Made by a program: the position numbers and the translations under genes. A DNA stretch of 64,000 bases from CAZDQL01 sp964507325 (GTDB lineage Bacteria > Planctomycetota > UBA1135 > GCA-002686595), in the NCBI GenBank assembly GCA_964507325.1, contig CAZDQL010000018.1, forward strand, positions 1 to 64,000, read 5' to 3'. Each line of letters begins with the position of its first letter. Position 1 is the stretch's first letter. Positions 16,382-24,985 of the stretch are shown here, one piece after another. Below the pieces are notes generated by a model. It made no database searches and was not told where the DNA came from. It saw only the letters and a program-made list of their open reading frames with translations.

Positions 16382-18679
16382 ATGCGACTCCCCTGCCTCC
16401 TCCTCCTCCTCGCCTGTCCCGCCGTCGCCCAGGACCCCTGGTGGTCCGCTCCCGTCGAGGCCGCGCTCGCGCGCGCCGGGGAGGCGCGTGACGGGTGGAC
16501 GACTGCGCTGCACGCGGTGCCCGAGGCTCAGCGCGCCGGCCTGGCGTTCCTGGTCGAGCACATGCCGACCCGCGACCTCACCGGACTCGCGCCCGACCTG
16601 GTGCTCGAGAACGTCCGACTCGCCTACGAGGTGCGCGCCACCGTGCCCTGGGGCGCGGAGCTGCCCGAGGAGGTGTTCCTCAACGACGTGCTGCCCTATG
16701 CGAACGCCAGCGAGGCGCGCGACGCGTGGCGGCCGCGCTTCGTCGAGGAGCTGCTGCCGCTCGTCGCTGACTGCGCGACGCCCGGTGAGGCGGCGGTGCT
16801 CTTGAACAAGGAGCTCTTCCCGCATGTCGAGGTGAAGTACTCGACGACGCGCCGTGCGCCCGACCAGGGTCCCTTCGAGTCGATGGAGCTGGGCGTCGCG
16901 TCCTGCACGGGCCTCTCGATCCTGCTGGTTGACGCCTGCCGCGCGGTCAGCGTGCCCGCGCGTTTGACGGGCATCGCGAGCTGGCCGAACAAGCGCGGCA
17001 ACCACACCTGGGTCGAGGTCTGGGACGGCGGCGGCTGGCACTTCACCGGCGCCGCGGAGCCCGCGCCCCTCGGCCGGGCCTGGTTCAGCGGCGACGCCGC
17101 GCAGGCGGTCGCCGGCTCGCGCGCGAACGGCATCTGGGCCGTGAGCTACGCGCGCACCGAGCACACCTTCCCCATGGTCTGGGCGCCGGACGTCGAAGAC
17201 GTCTTCGCGGTCGAGGTCACGTCGCGCTACACCGGCGCGCTCGAGGCGCCCGACCCGGCCCGCTGCCGCGTGCTCGTCCGCGTGCGGAACGGCGGGCGGC
17301 GCGTGGTGCGCGAGGTGCGCTGCGTCGCCGTCGACGACGAAGAGCTCGCCTGGACCGGCCAGAGCCGCGGTGAGCGCGCGGACCTGAACGACATCCTCGC
17401 CTTCGAGGTGCCGCGCGGGCGCGACTACGCGCTGCAGCTCGCGGTCGGAGAGGCGTGGCGCACGGCGCGCACGGTGACGGTCGCGGACGACGCGGCGCAG
17501 GTCGAGGTGGACCTCGCGGCGGAGTCCCCCGCGGACGCGGAGCTGCGCGCGGCGCTCGAGAAGTGGTTCGCGGGGGACGAGAAGATGCGCAGCGGCCTGG
17601 GCTTCACGCACGAGCAGCGCCAGCGCCTCGTCCGCGACCCCGCCGCGGTGCGCGCTCTGGCCTTCGAGGCCTGGAAGACCGCGGGCGACCACGGCGAGAC
17701 CGCGGCGGACGTCGTGGCGCGGCGCGTGCGCTGGAGCGGGCACGAGAGCCCGTACACGCTCAAGGAGGTCGGCGAGCGCCCGGCGGGCGGCTGGCCGCTG
17801 GTGATCGCGATGCACGGCGGCGGCGGCGTGCCGAAGCACGTCAACGACGGCGGCTGGAAGACGATGCAGAGCTACTACCGCGACCACCCGGAGGTCGGCG
17901 GCTACAAGTACCTCGCGCTGCGCGCCCCGAACGACAACTGGAACGGGTTCTACGACGACACGATCTCCGGCCTCCTCACCCAGCTGATCCGCGATATGGT
18001 GGTGCACGAGGAGGTCGATCCCGACCGCGTCACGGCGATCGGCTACTCGCACGGCGGCTACGGCGCCTTCGTGATCGGTCCCAAGATCCCGTACCGCTTC
18101 GCCGCGGTGCACGCCTCGGCCGCGGCGCCGACCGACGGCGAGACGGCGGCGGTGAACCTGCGCAACCTGCACTTCACCTTCATGTGTGGGGAGAAGGACG
18201 CGGCCTACGGTCGCATCGAGCGCTGCCGCGCGTTCGCCGAGGAGCTGGCGGCCCTGCGCGGCGAGCGCACGGACGTCTTCTCCGGCGGCTTCTCCGAGCA
18301 GGCGGGCTACGGCCACGGCGGCCTGCCGGATCGGGACCTGACGACCGAGCTCGTCCCGCGCGTGCGGAACGCCGCGCCGCGCGAGCTCACGTGGCAGCCG
18401 ACCGACGGCCTCCTGCAGGACTTCTACTGGCTGCGCGTCGAGGAGCCAGAGGGCTCCGTGAGCGCGTCCGTCCTGGACAACGTGGTCACCGTCGAGGTTG
18501 AGGGCCCCGTCACCGTCTACCTCGACGAGCGCCTGATCGACTTCTCGAAGCCGGTGACGATCGGGCGCGGCGAGGACCGACGCGCGGTGGAGATGGCGCC
18601 AGGGCTCGAAACCCTGTGCGCGTCGCTGGCGCAGCGTGGTGACCCGGGCCTGGCGTTCACGGTGCGTGTCGACCTTTGA
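16382..18679 (+). CDS. Exported transglutaminase-like / esterase fusion
   Basis: The ATG at 16382 gives a signal peptide (MRLPCLLLLLACPAVAQ) and 765 residues; an ATG seven codons upstream lies inside the presumed promoter. Residues about 75-260 form a transglutaminase-like domain with the Cys-His-Asp triad: Cys175 in GVASCTGLSILLVDACR, His208 in GNHTWVEVW and Asp215. Residues about 290-370 look like a beta-sandwich linker. Residues about 465-670 are an alpha/beta hydrolase related to PHB-depolymerase-type esterases: VIAMHGGGG for the oxyanion loop, GYSHGGYGA with Ser556 as nucleophile, and a late GYGHGG His. Secreted proteins of this kind may process peptides or esters. The fusion is unusual and the substrate unknown. 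Confidence 0.75.
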   Translation: MRLPCLLLLLACPAVAQDPWWSAPVEAALARAGEARDGWTTALHAVPEAQRAGLAFLVEHMPTRDLTGLAPDLVLENVRLAYEVRATVPWGAELPEEVFLNDVLPYANASEARDAWRPRFVEELLPLVADCATPGEAAVLLNKELFPHVEVKYSTTRRAPDQGPFESMELGVASCTGLSILLVDACRAVSVPARLTGIASWPNKRGNHTWVEVWDGGGWHFTGAAEPAPLGRAWFSGDAAQAVAGSRANGIWAVSYARTEHTFPMVWAPDVEDVFAVEVTSRYTGALEAPDPARCRVLVRVRNGGRRVVREVRCVAVDDEELAWTGQSRGERADLNDILAFEVPRGRDYALQLAVGEAWRTARTVTVADDAAQVEVDLAAESPADAELRAALEKWFAGDEKMRSGLGFTHEQRQRLVRDPAAVRALAFEAWKTAGDHGETAADVVARRVRWSGHESPYTLKEVGERPAGGWPLVIAMHGGGGVPKHVNDGGWKTMQSYYRDHPEVGGYKYLALRAPNDNWNGFYDDTISGLLTQLIRDMVVHEEVDPDRVTAIGYSHGGYGAFVIGPKIPYRFAAVHASAAAPTDGETAAVNLRNLHFTFMCGEKDAAYGRIERCRAFAEELAALRGERTDVFSGGFSEQAGYGHGGLPDRDLTTELVPRVRNAAPRELTWQPTDGLLQDFYWLRVEEPEGSVSASVLDNVVTVEVEGPVTVYLDERLIDFSKPVTIGRGEDRRAVEMAPGLETLCASLAQRGDPGLAFTVRVDL

Positions 18680-18808
18680 GACCGGGTGGCGGCCGGACGG
18701 CCTGCCAGCGCGAACCGGACGGAGAGCAGATCCCGTAACCGAGCGCACCGTCCTCCGGCTGCGTGGTACCTTCGGTGACTCCCCACGTCCTCAGCACACG
18801 TTGTCGCC

Positions 18809-20479
18809 ATGAACGGCTCGATCCCCCCCGCACTCCTCATCCTCCCCCTCCTCGCCCCGGTCGGGTTCGGCTCCGACACGCTGCCTTTCCCCCTGGTGCC
18901 CACCGGAGAGCGCGATTCCTACGGCGCCATCGAGCTGCAGCCCGCGCCGCTGGAGATCCTCGCCCTGCGCGATCACCAGAGGGTCACCCTGCTCGGCGCT
19001 CCCTCGACGCAAGGTCCCGTCGACCTGGAGTTGACGCGCGTACACCTCGGTCCCCGCGGCGACGTCTACGTCGACGGCGAGCTCAGCGAGGACGGGCTCG
19101 ATCTCGGGGACCTCAGCATCTGGAAGGGGTCGGTGCTCGGCCACGAACAATCGGACGTGCTGTTGGGTCTCTCCCTCCACGGCTGCCACGGTTGGATCGA
19201 TCTGGGAGACGAGCGCTTGGAGCTGCTCTCCGCCCCCGGGCTCGGGAACGACTGGCGGCGCTTCACGTCGCGGCTGGTGCCGGCGGAGGTGATCTCGATG
19301 ATCGGCCCCAACTCGGGGCCGGTCTGCGCGACCGACACCTCTTCCCTCTCGGCACACGTCCTCTCGGCGAGCGGCGGCTCGGTCAACGCACCCAGTTGGA
19401 GCGGCGGGACGCTCGATTGTCCGGTGGCGATCGAGACCGACTACCAGCTCTACCAGACCTTCGGCAGCCTGGCGGCGGTTCAGAACTACACCACCCTGCT
19501 CATCACCGCAGTCTCCGATCGCTTCCGAGAGCAGATCGACGTGGTGTTGACCTACCCCTACGTCGCCTTCTACACGAATCCCAACGATCCCTGGACCTCC
19601 CAGGACACCCCCGGAGCGGGCTGTGGCGAGGTGCTGACCGAGTTCCGCAACGCCTGGGCGGGGAACATCCCCAATGGCGGGAAGCTGGGGCACTTCATCA
19701 GCGGAGCTCACCTCGGCTGCGGGGTCGCCTGGCTGGGCGTCGTGTGCAACCAGAGCTACGGCTTCTCGCTCAGTTGCTGCATCAACGGGGGAGTGACCTT
19801 CCCCGTGCAACAGGGCAGCAACACCTGGGACTTCTTCGTGATGGCTCACGAACTCGGCCACAACTTCAACAGTCCCCATACGCACAGCTTCTGCCCCCCC
19901 CTGGATGAGTGCTCCACCAACTGCAACAACAACATCCAGTGCACGAATCAGGGGACGAACATGTCCTACTGCCACGGCTGCCCGGGGGGCATGAACAACA
20001 TCACCACCTACTTCCATCCGGTGGTGGAGGGAGTGATGCGTGAGCACGCGGAGAACTCCTGCATCGGGAGCTACTGCCAGAACCTGATCAGCTACTGCAC
20101 GACGGCGCCGAACTCGGCCGGCGCGGGTGCACTGATGGCGTGGGGAGGGTCCGGCAGCCTCGCTTCCAACGATCTGATCCTGGTCGCCACCGGCTGCCCC
20201 CCCAACCAGTTCGGGCTCTTCTACACCGGCCCCGACCAGGCCAGCACTCCGATGGGAGACGGCTACCTGTGCGTCGGCGGCGCCCTCACGCGCTTCCCGG
20301 CCCTCCAGGTCGACTGGATGGGGGTGGCGGAGCTGGCGCTGGACCACGACAGCCTGCCCCCCGGCCTCACGATCCAGGCGGGGGAGCTCTGGAACTACTC
20401 CTTCTGGTTCCGCGACCCCGCCTTCGGTGGGGCGGGCTTCAACTTCGCGGATGGGCTGGAGGTCACCTTCTGCCCGTAG
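18809..20479 (+). CDS. Secreted metzincin metalloprotease, M12B-like
   Basis: This 556-residue protein has a signal peptide (residues 1-21), a prodomain-like N-terminal half, and a catalytic domain with the metzincin zinc motif HELGHNFNSPH (His347, Glu348, His351, His357) and a Met-turn at NMSYCHG. Cysteine-rich loops around the active site resemble reprolysin/adamalysin (M12B) enzymes, which are secreted endopeptidases. The final 130 residues (from YCTTAPNSAG) form a separate beta-rich domain ending in a GAGFNFADGLEVTFCP-type tail. I recall that domain from other planctomycete secreted proteins, where it may serve sorting or surface attachment. A -10-like TACCTT is at 18767-18772. The gene ends three bases from the convergent sulfatase gene. 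Confidence 0.85.
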   Translation: MNGSIPPALLILPLLAPVGFGSDTLPFPLVPTGERDSYGAIELQPAPLEILALRDHQRVTLLGAPSTQGPVDLELTRVHLGPRGDVYVDGELSEDGLDLGDLSIWKGSVLGHEQSDVLLGLSLHGCHGWIDLGDERLELLSAPGLGNDWRRFTSRLVPAEVISMIGPNSGPVCATDTSSLSAHVLSASGGSVNAPSWSGGTLDCPVAIETDYQLYQTFGSLAAVQNYTTLLITAVSDRFREQIDVVLTYPYVAFYTNPNDPWTSQDTPGAGCGEVLTEFRNAWAGNIPNGGKLGHFISGAHLGCGVAWLGVVCNQSYGFSLSCCINGGVTFPVQQGSNTWDFFVMAHELGHNFNSPHTHSFCPPLDECSTNCNNNIQCTNQGTNMSYCHGCPGGMNNITTYFHPVVEGVMREHAENSCIGSYCQNLISYCTTAPNSAGAGALMAWGGSGSLASNDLILVATGCPPNQFGLFYTGPDQASTPMGDGYLCVGGALTRFPALQVDWMGVAELALDHDSLPPGLTIQAGELWNYSFWFRDPAFGGAGFNFADGLEVTFCP

Positions 20480-20482
20480 GCG

Positions 20483-21886
20483 CTAGCGCGGCGGCTCGAC
20501 CGGCATAGCCGCGCCGACCTCCTGGCGCCAGGCCTCGAGTCGGGCGCGCAGGTTGTTGGCCAGCTCCGGTCGGGCGGCGGCCAGGTCCTGCTCCTCGCCC
20601 AGGTCCTGCGCCAGGTCGTAGAGCTCCACCGAGCCGTCGTCGAAGCGCTCGATCAGCTTGTGGTCGCCGAGGCGGATCGCGCCGCCGAGGCGATTGGAGC
20701 GGTGCCAGGCGTAGTTCGGGTAGTGGAAGCAGAGCGCCTCGCGCTCGAGCCCGGCGCCCTCCGTCAGCAGGGGCAGGAGGCTCTCCCCGTCGCCCGGATA
20801 CTCCTCGGGCAACTCGACACCCGCGGCGTCGAGCAGCGTCGCGAAGAGGTCGGTGCTGATCACCGGCGTGCTCGAGCGACTCCCCGGCGCGACGCGACCC
20901 GGCCAGCGGACCAGCATGGGTACGCGGATCCCGCCCTCGTACAGATACCCCTTGGCCATGCGGAGCGGCCGCGTGTCCGCCACGGAGAGCAGGGCGCCGT
21001 TGTCCGACAGGAACACCACCAGCGTGTCGTCGGCCTGACCGTTCGCCTCCAGGGCGTCCATGACCCGGCCGAAGACCAGGTCCAACGCCTCGGTCATCCC
21101 CGCGTAGCGCGGGTCCTTGATGCCGGGCTGGATCCCCTTCTCCTCGTACTTGGCGAGCAGGTCGGGGGGGGAGTCCATCGGCCAGTGCACGGCGTAGTTC
21201 CACAGCGCCAGGAAGAAGGGCGCTTCCGCGCCTCGCTGTTCCTCGAGGAAGGCGACCGCTTCATCGCCGAGGCGGTAGGGGAGGTACTCGTCCTCGCTCT
21301 CCGACACCAGGTTGGGGAACTCGTACGGCGCGAAGAAGGACCTGCCCGGCCCTCCCCAGCCGTTGCCGCCGATGTTCAGGTCGAAACCCTGCCGGTCGGG
21401 GTAGTAGTCCTCCATGTCCGCGCCCGACTGCGGTGCGAGGTGCCACTTGCCCAGGAAGGCGGTGCGGTAGCCCGCTGCGTGGAGGTGCTCGGCGAGGGTC
21501 ACGTGCTCCAGGGGCAGACGGTCCAGGCAGTGCGCGGGCAGGAGGGTCGGCTCGTCGGGCAGGAAGCCCTCCCGGTCCGGCATGTGATTCGTGATGTGCA
21601 GGCGCGCGGGCGCGAGGCCGGTCATGATCGAGGCGCGCGTGGGCGAGCACACCGGTGCCGCGGCGTAGGCGGCGGTGAAGAGCATCCCCTCCCGCGCGAA
21701 GGCGTCCAGGCGCGGCGTATCGACGGCGCGATTGCCGTAGCAGCCGAGGTCGCTCCAACCCAGGTCGTCGACGAGCACCAGCACGATGTTGGGAGGCGCC
21801 GGCGAATCCGGCACTGCTTGACATGCAGCCGGCAGGGTGGAGAGAGCCACGCCCAGGGCGAGACCCGAAGAGAGAGTTGCCTGCAT
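20483..21886 (-). CDS. Formylglycine-dependent sulfatase lipoprotein
   Basis: The 467-residue product is a type I sulfatase, which removes sulfate esters from sugars or other organics after its active-site Cys is oxidised to formylglycine. The modification motif CSPTRAS is at Cys80, the calcium-binding pair Asp40-Asp41 is in LVLVDDLGWSD, and the FLGKWHL and DTLVVFLSDNG motifs are intact. The N-terminus is a lipoprotein signal (LPAACQA). Sequence features fit the arylsulfatase A/S1 family. A -10-like TACCCT (21893-21898, minus strand) ends six bases before the ATG, so the message may be leaderless. Sulfatases are abundant in planctomycetes, where they desulfate algal polysaccharides; the substrate here is unknown. 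Confidence 0.93.
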   Translation of the reverse strand: MQATLSSGLALGVALSTLPAACQAVPDSPAPPNIVLVLVDDLGWSDLGCYGNRAVDTPRLDAFAREGMLFTAAYAAAPVCSPTRASIMTGLAPARLHITNHMPDREGFLPDEPTLLPAHCLDRLPLEHVTLAEHLHAAGYRTAFLGKWHLAPQSGADMEDYYPDRQGFDLNIGGNGWGGPGRSFFAPYEFPNLVSESEDEYLPYRLGDEAVAFLEEQRGAEAPFFLALWNYAVHWPMDSPPDLLAKYEEKGIQPGIKDPRYAGMTEALDLVFGRVMDALEANGQADDTLVVFLSDNGALLSVADTRPLRMAKGYLYEGGIRVPMLVRWPGRVAPGSRSSTPVISTDLFATLLDAAGVELPEEYPGDGESLLPLLTEGAGLEREALCFHYPNYAWHRSNRLGGAIRLGDHKLIERFDDGSVELYDLAQDLGEEQDLAAARPELANNLRARLEAWRQEVGAAMPVEPPR

Positions 21887-21965
21887 GTGAGCAGGGTACA
21901 GGATCCTGCGGCGCAGCCGCGACGGCTGGGGAGCAGAGCGCGGCTGCTAGGATGGGCAGAGCATC
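21887..21965. promoter_or_regulatory. Divergent promoters of sulfatase and deacetylase-like genes
   Basis: TACCCT at 21893-21898 (minus strand) precedes the sulfatase ATG by six bases. TAGGAT at 21948-21953 (plus strand) precedes the ATG at 21966 by twelve bases. Neither start has a convincing Shine-Dalgarno sequence. No clear -35 hexamer is visible. Confidence 0.45.
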
Positions 21966-23669
21966 ATGACGACGATGAACACGGCTAGCGTCCGAACCTG
22001 TGCATTCCTGCTCGCGCTCGTCCTCGCAGGATGCCAGGGAGGGGCTCCGACCCCCGATCCGGAAGAAGGAACGGCGGTCGCTGGTGAGGCCCGCTCCCCC
22101 AGGATCGTGAACATCATCAACTTCATTCGGCAGTGCGAGCCGCGCATCGAGTGGATCACCGAGGAGGTCCTCTTCGAGACGGTCGTGAAGCAGATCGAGA
22201 GCATGGACCGTCATCGATTGACGGGGACCTTCCTGCTGCAGTACGACGCCCTCATCGATGGCCGCTATCAGGAGCTGCTGAAGGGGCTGCCTGCCAGAGG
22301 ATTCGAGATCGGAGCCTGGTGGGAGATCCCGCAGCCGCTCGTGGAGAAGAGCGGGTTGCCGTGGCGGGGGAGGTATCCCTGGGATTGGCACGCCGACGTC
22401 GGCTTCTCCACGGGCTACACGCCCCGAGAGCGGGAGCAGCTCGTGGACACGTACATGGCCGACTTCAAGCAGGTCTTCGGCCACCATCCCAAGTCCGTCG
22501 GATCGTGGTTCATCGACGCCCACACCTTGCGGTACCTGCACGAGCGCTACGGCATCGTGGCCTCGTGCAACTGCAAGGACCAGATAGGAACCGATGGATA
22601 CACACTGTGGGGCGGCTACTGGAATCAGGGGTACTACCCCAGTCAGTCGAATGCCTACATGCCCGCGCAGAACGTCGAGGGGAAAATCCCGGTTCCCGTC
22701 TTCCGGATGCTGGGCAGCGATCCGATCCACCAGTACGACCGGGGGCTGGGGGAGGGCGTGCAGCGCGTCGTCTCCCTGGAGCCGATCTACGATCCGGGCG
22801 GAGCCAATCCCGAGTGGTGCCAGTGGTATTTCGGGGCCTTCGTCGACGGCGCGGCGATGGCCTACGCCTATGTCCAGGTCGGGCAGGAGAACTCGTTCAC
22901 CTGGCAGCGGATGGCCAAGGGATTCGACATGCAGCTGGAGATGATCGCCCGGCTGAAGAGCGAGGGGAAGGTCGAGACGAGGACCCTGGGCGAGACGGGC
23001 GAGTGGTTCAAGGCCCGCTACCAGGTCACGCCGCCGACCTCGGTCACGGTGCTGGACGACTACTCCCGCAAGGGCCTGAAGACCGTGTGGTTCAACTCCC
23101 GGTTCTATCGGGCCAACCTGCTCTGGGATGGGCGCATACTGAGGTTCAGGGACATCCACCTCTTCGACGAGGCGGTCGCCTCCGACTATCTGAAGCGGAA
23201 GGGCACGTCACCGAGTTGCCACTTCTCCACCCTGCCCTTCGTCGACGGCTTCCGTTGGAGCTCGCGGCAGGCCGTCGCTTGCCTGCGACTGGAAGCGGCC
23301 GACAGATGGGGCTTGCTCGTGGGCGATCCGACAGTGGACGACCGCACCGACGGGGAGCTGACCGTGCGTTGCCCGCTCCTCGTGTCCGAGGGGGAGATCG
23401 TCATCACCTTCGACGAGGAATCCGTGTCCGTCCGTGCGGAGGGAGCCGTGGAGGATTTCTGGTGCCTGGCCTTCACCAGCGATGAAGACGCCGAGCTGCC
23501 GTTCCGCGCGATCGACGGGATGGAAGCGCACTGCGTCTACGATGGTGTCCCGTACTCGGTGCGAGCCACCGCAGGCGAGTTCGTCGCAGGACCGGGCTCC
23601 ACCTGGCGCATACTCCCGCAGGAGAACCGCATCCGCTTGGACCTCTCTCTCAGGTCGGGGTCGCAGTAG
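21966..23669 (+). CDS. Exported lipoprotein, glycoside hydrolase/deacetylase-like fold
   Basis: This is a 567-residue lipoprotein (signal ending LALVLAGC). The first 300 mature residues have the feel of the polysaccharide deacetylase/GH barrel superfamily: an early D-containing QYDALIDGRYQELL segment, GFEIGAWWEIPQPLV, and a SVGSWFIDAHTLRYLHERYG helix. Aromatic-rich segments such as YTLWGGYWNQGYYPSQSNAY suggest a sugar-binding groove. The canonical NodB metal triad is not obvious, so the reaction cannot be named. The C-terminal 180 residues look like a beta-sandwich. The ATG at 21966 follows a -10-like TAGGAT closely. A role in glycan processing fits the neighbouring sulfatase but is inference. 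Confidence 0.55.
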   Translation: MTTMNTASVRTCAFLLALVLAGCQGGAPTPDPEEGTAVAGEARSPRIVNIINFIRQCEPRIEWITEEVLFETVVKQIESMDRHRLTGTFLLQYDALIDGRYQELLKGLPARGFEIGAWWEIPQPLVEKSGLPWRGRYPWDWHADVGFSTGYTPREREQLVDTYMADFKQVFGHHPKSVGSWFIDAHTLRYLHERYGIVASCNCKDQIGTDGYTLWGGYWNQGYYPSQSNAYMPAQNVEGKIPVPVFRMLGSDPIHQYDRGLGEGVQRVVSLEPIYDPGGANPEWCQWYFGAFVDGAAMAYAYVQVGQENSFTWQRMAKGFDMQLEMIARLKSEGKVETRTLGETGEWFKARYQVTPPTSVTVLDDYSRKGLKTVWFNSRFYRANLLWDGRILRFRDIHLFDEAVASDYLKRKGTSPSCHFSTLPFVDGFRWSSRQAVACLRLEAADRWGLLVGDPTVDDRTDGELTVRCPLLVSEGEIVITFDEESVSVRAEGAVEDFWCLAFTSDEDAELPFRAIDGMEAHCVYDGVPYSVRATAGEFVAGPGSTWRILPQENRIRLDLSLRSGSQ

Positions 23670-23771
23670 GCCTGGCGGCCGGCGCGGCTGCGGAGAGGTT
23701 CGCCATCAGGGTGACGAGCGCGGCAGCCAGGGCTCTCGCGCAGCCCAGGCTCTCTTGCTCCTCGATCCCTC

Positions 23772-24950
23772 TCAGCCGTACTCCTGCAGGGTCTCCCACC
23801 AGGCCATGACGTTCTCGGGGGGGACCTCTCCCTGGACGACGTGGATCGGAGCAAAGACGAAGCCGCCGCCGGGGGCCAGGTCCTCGATGCGGCGGCGCGT
23901 CTCGTCGCGCACTTCCTCGGGAGTGCCGAAGGGCAGGACGCGCTGCGTGTCGCAGCTGCCGCCCCAGATGACGAGGTCGCGCCCGAACTCGCGCTTGATC
24001 TTGGCCGTATCGTCCATGCCCCGGCAGCTGACCTGGCACGGGTTCAGGATGTCGATGCCGGCCTCGATCAGGAGCGGGATCGTCTCGTAGATCGCGCCAT
24101 CGTTGTGGAAGAAGATGTGGATCTCCGTGCGCGCTTCCCGCTTCAAGAACTCGAACAGGCGTCGGTGGTAGGGCCAGATCAGGCGCCGGTACATCTCCAG
24201 CGAAACCAGGAGGCCCTCCTGTGTGCCCAGATCGTCGGCGGTCGAGATGACGAGCACGTGCTCATCCAGGAGCTCCAGCACGCGGCCCCAGTACTGCATC
24301 TTGAGCTCGAGCAACTGGCTCATGATCGCGTGCACGAGCTTCTCGTTCTGGATCATGTCCACGAAGAACTGCTCGAAGCCGCGCAGCCACATGGCGTGCT
24401 CCCACATGCCGGAGCTCATGCGGCCGACCACCACGCCGCGCTGCTCGCCGAGCACGATCTCGTCGACGCGCTCGCGCAGTCCCTCGAAGCGCGCGGGGTC
24501 GAGGGGGTCGGGCCAGGGGTGGCGCTCGACGTCCTGGACGCTCTCGGCGTTCGCCAGGGGGCTCAGGTAGAGGTCGTAGTAGTGACCGCCCGCACGCGGC
24601 ATCTGCCAGCCGATGCCGAACTCGTCGATCAGCCGGTAGTGCTCCCCCACCAGTCCGAGATCGCGCGCCGGGCCCGGCTGCGAGGGCGGCCGAGGGCCGG
24701 CGTTCGCGACGTCGGTCTTCAGCAGGCGCGCGACATCCTCGCCGGTGCGCGCCATCTGCGTCACCTGATCGTGAACCTCGGGCTCCCCGGCGAGGCCCAG
24801 GTGACGGCGCAAGCGGCGTAGGGCCTTGATGTTGATGCCGCTGACCATCGTGCCGCCGAGATCGAAGGGGACCCGGTCCGGCTCGCGGTGCTGCAGCGCC
24901 GTGCGCAGGCGCTCATGGCTGGTGAGCTCCGATCGATGTGCTGCTCGCAT
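23772..24950 (-). CDS. URO-D family protein (uroporphyrinogen decarboxylase / corrinoid methyltransferase-like)
   Basis: The 392-residue product has the opening typical of the family (SHERLRTALQHREPDRVPFDL), a GGTMVSGINI loop, and the closing FAPIHVVQGEVPPENVMAWW. It belongs to the uroporphyrinogen decarboxylase superfamily. Members with this N-terminus are usually not HemE but methylcobamide:cofactor methyltransferase-like enzymes, often found in one-carbon demethylation or sugar-catabolic clusters. No corrinoid protein gene is adjacent, so the substrate stays open. It is cytoplasmic, with no signal peptide. It lies 35 bases downstream of the DUF6288-like gene on the same strand and may be co-transcribed, although a weak TAGCAA lies six bases before its ATG. 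Confidence 0.82.
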   Translation of the reverse strand: MRAAHRSELTSHERLRTALQHREPDRVPFDLGGTMVSGINIKALRRLRRHLGLAGEPEVHDQVTQMARTGEDVARLLKTDVANAGPRPPSQPGPARDLGLVGEHYRLIDEFGIGWQMPRAGGHYYDLYLSPLANAESVQDVERHPWPDPLDPARFEGLRERVDEIVLGEQRGVVVGRMSSGMWEHAMWLRGFEQFFVDMIQNEKLVHAIMSQLLELKMQYWGRVLELLDEHVLVISTADDLGTQEGLLVSLEMYRRLIWPYHRRLFEFLKREARTEIHIFFHNDGAIYETIPLLIEAGIDILNPCQVSCRGMDDTAKIKREFGRDLVIWGGSCDTQRVLPFGTPEEVRDETRRRIEDLAPGGGFVFAPIHVVQGEVPPENVMAWWETLQEYG

Positions 24951-24985
24951 CCGGCGTTGCTACGCGGCGGGTCTCGTGGTGCCCT

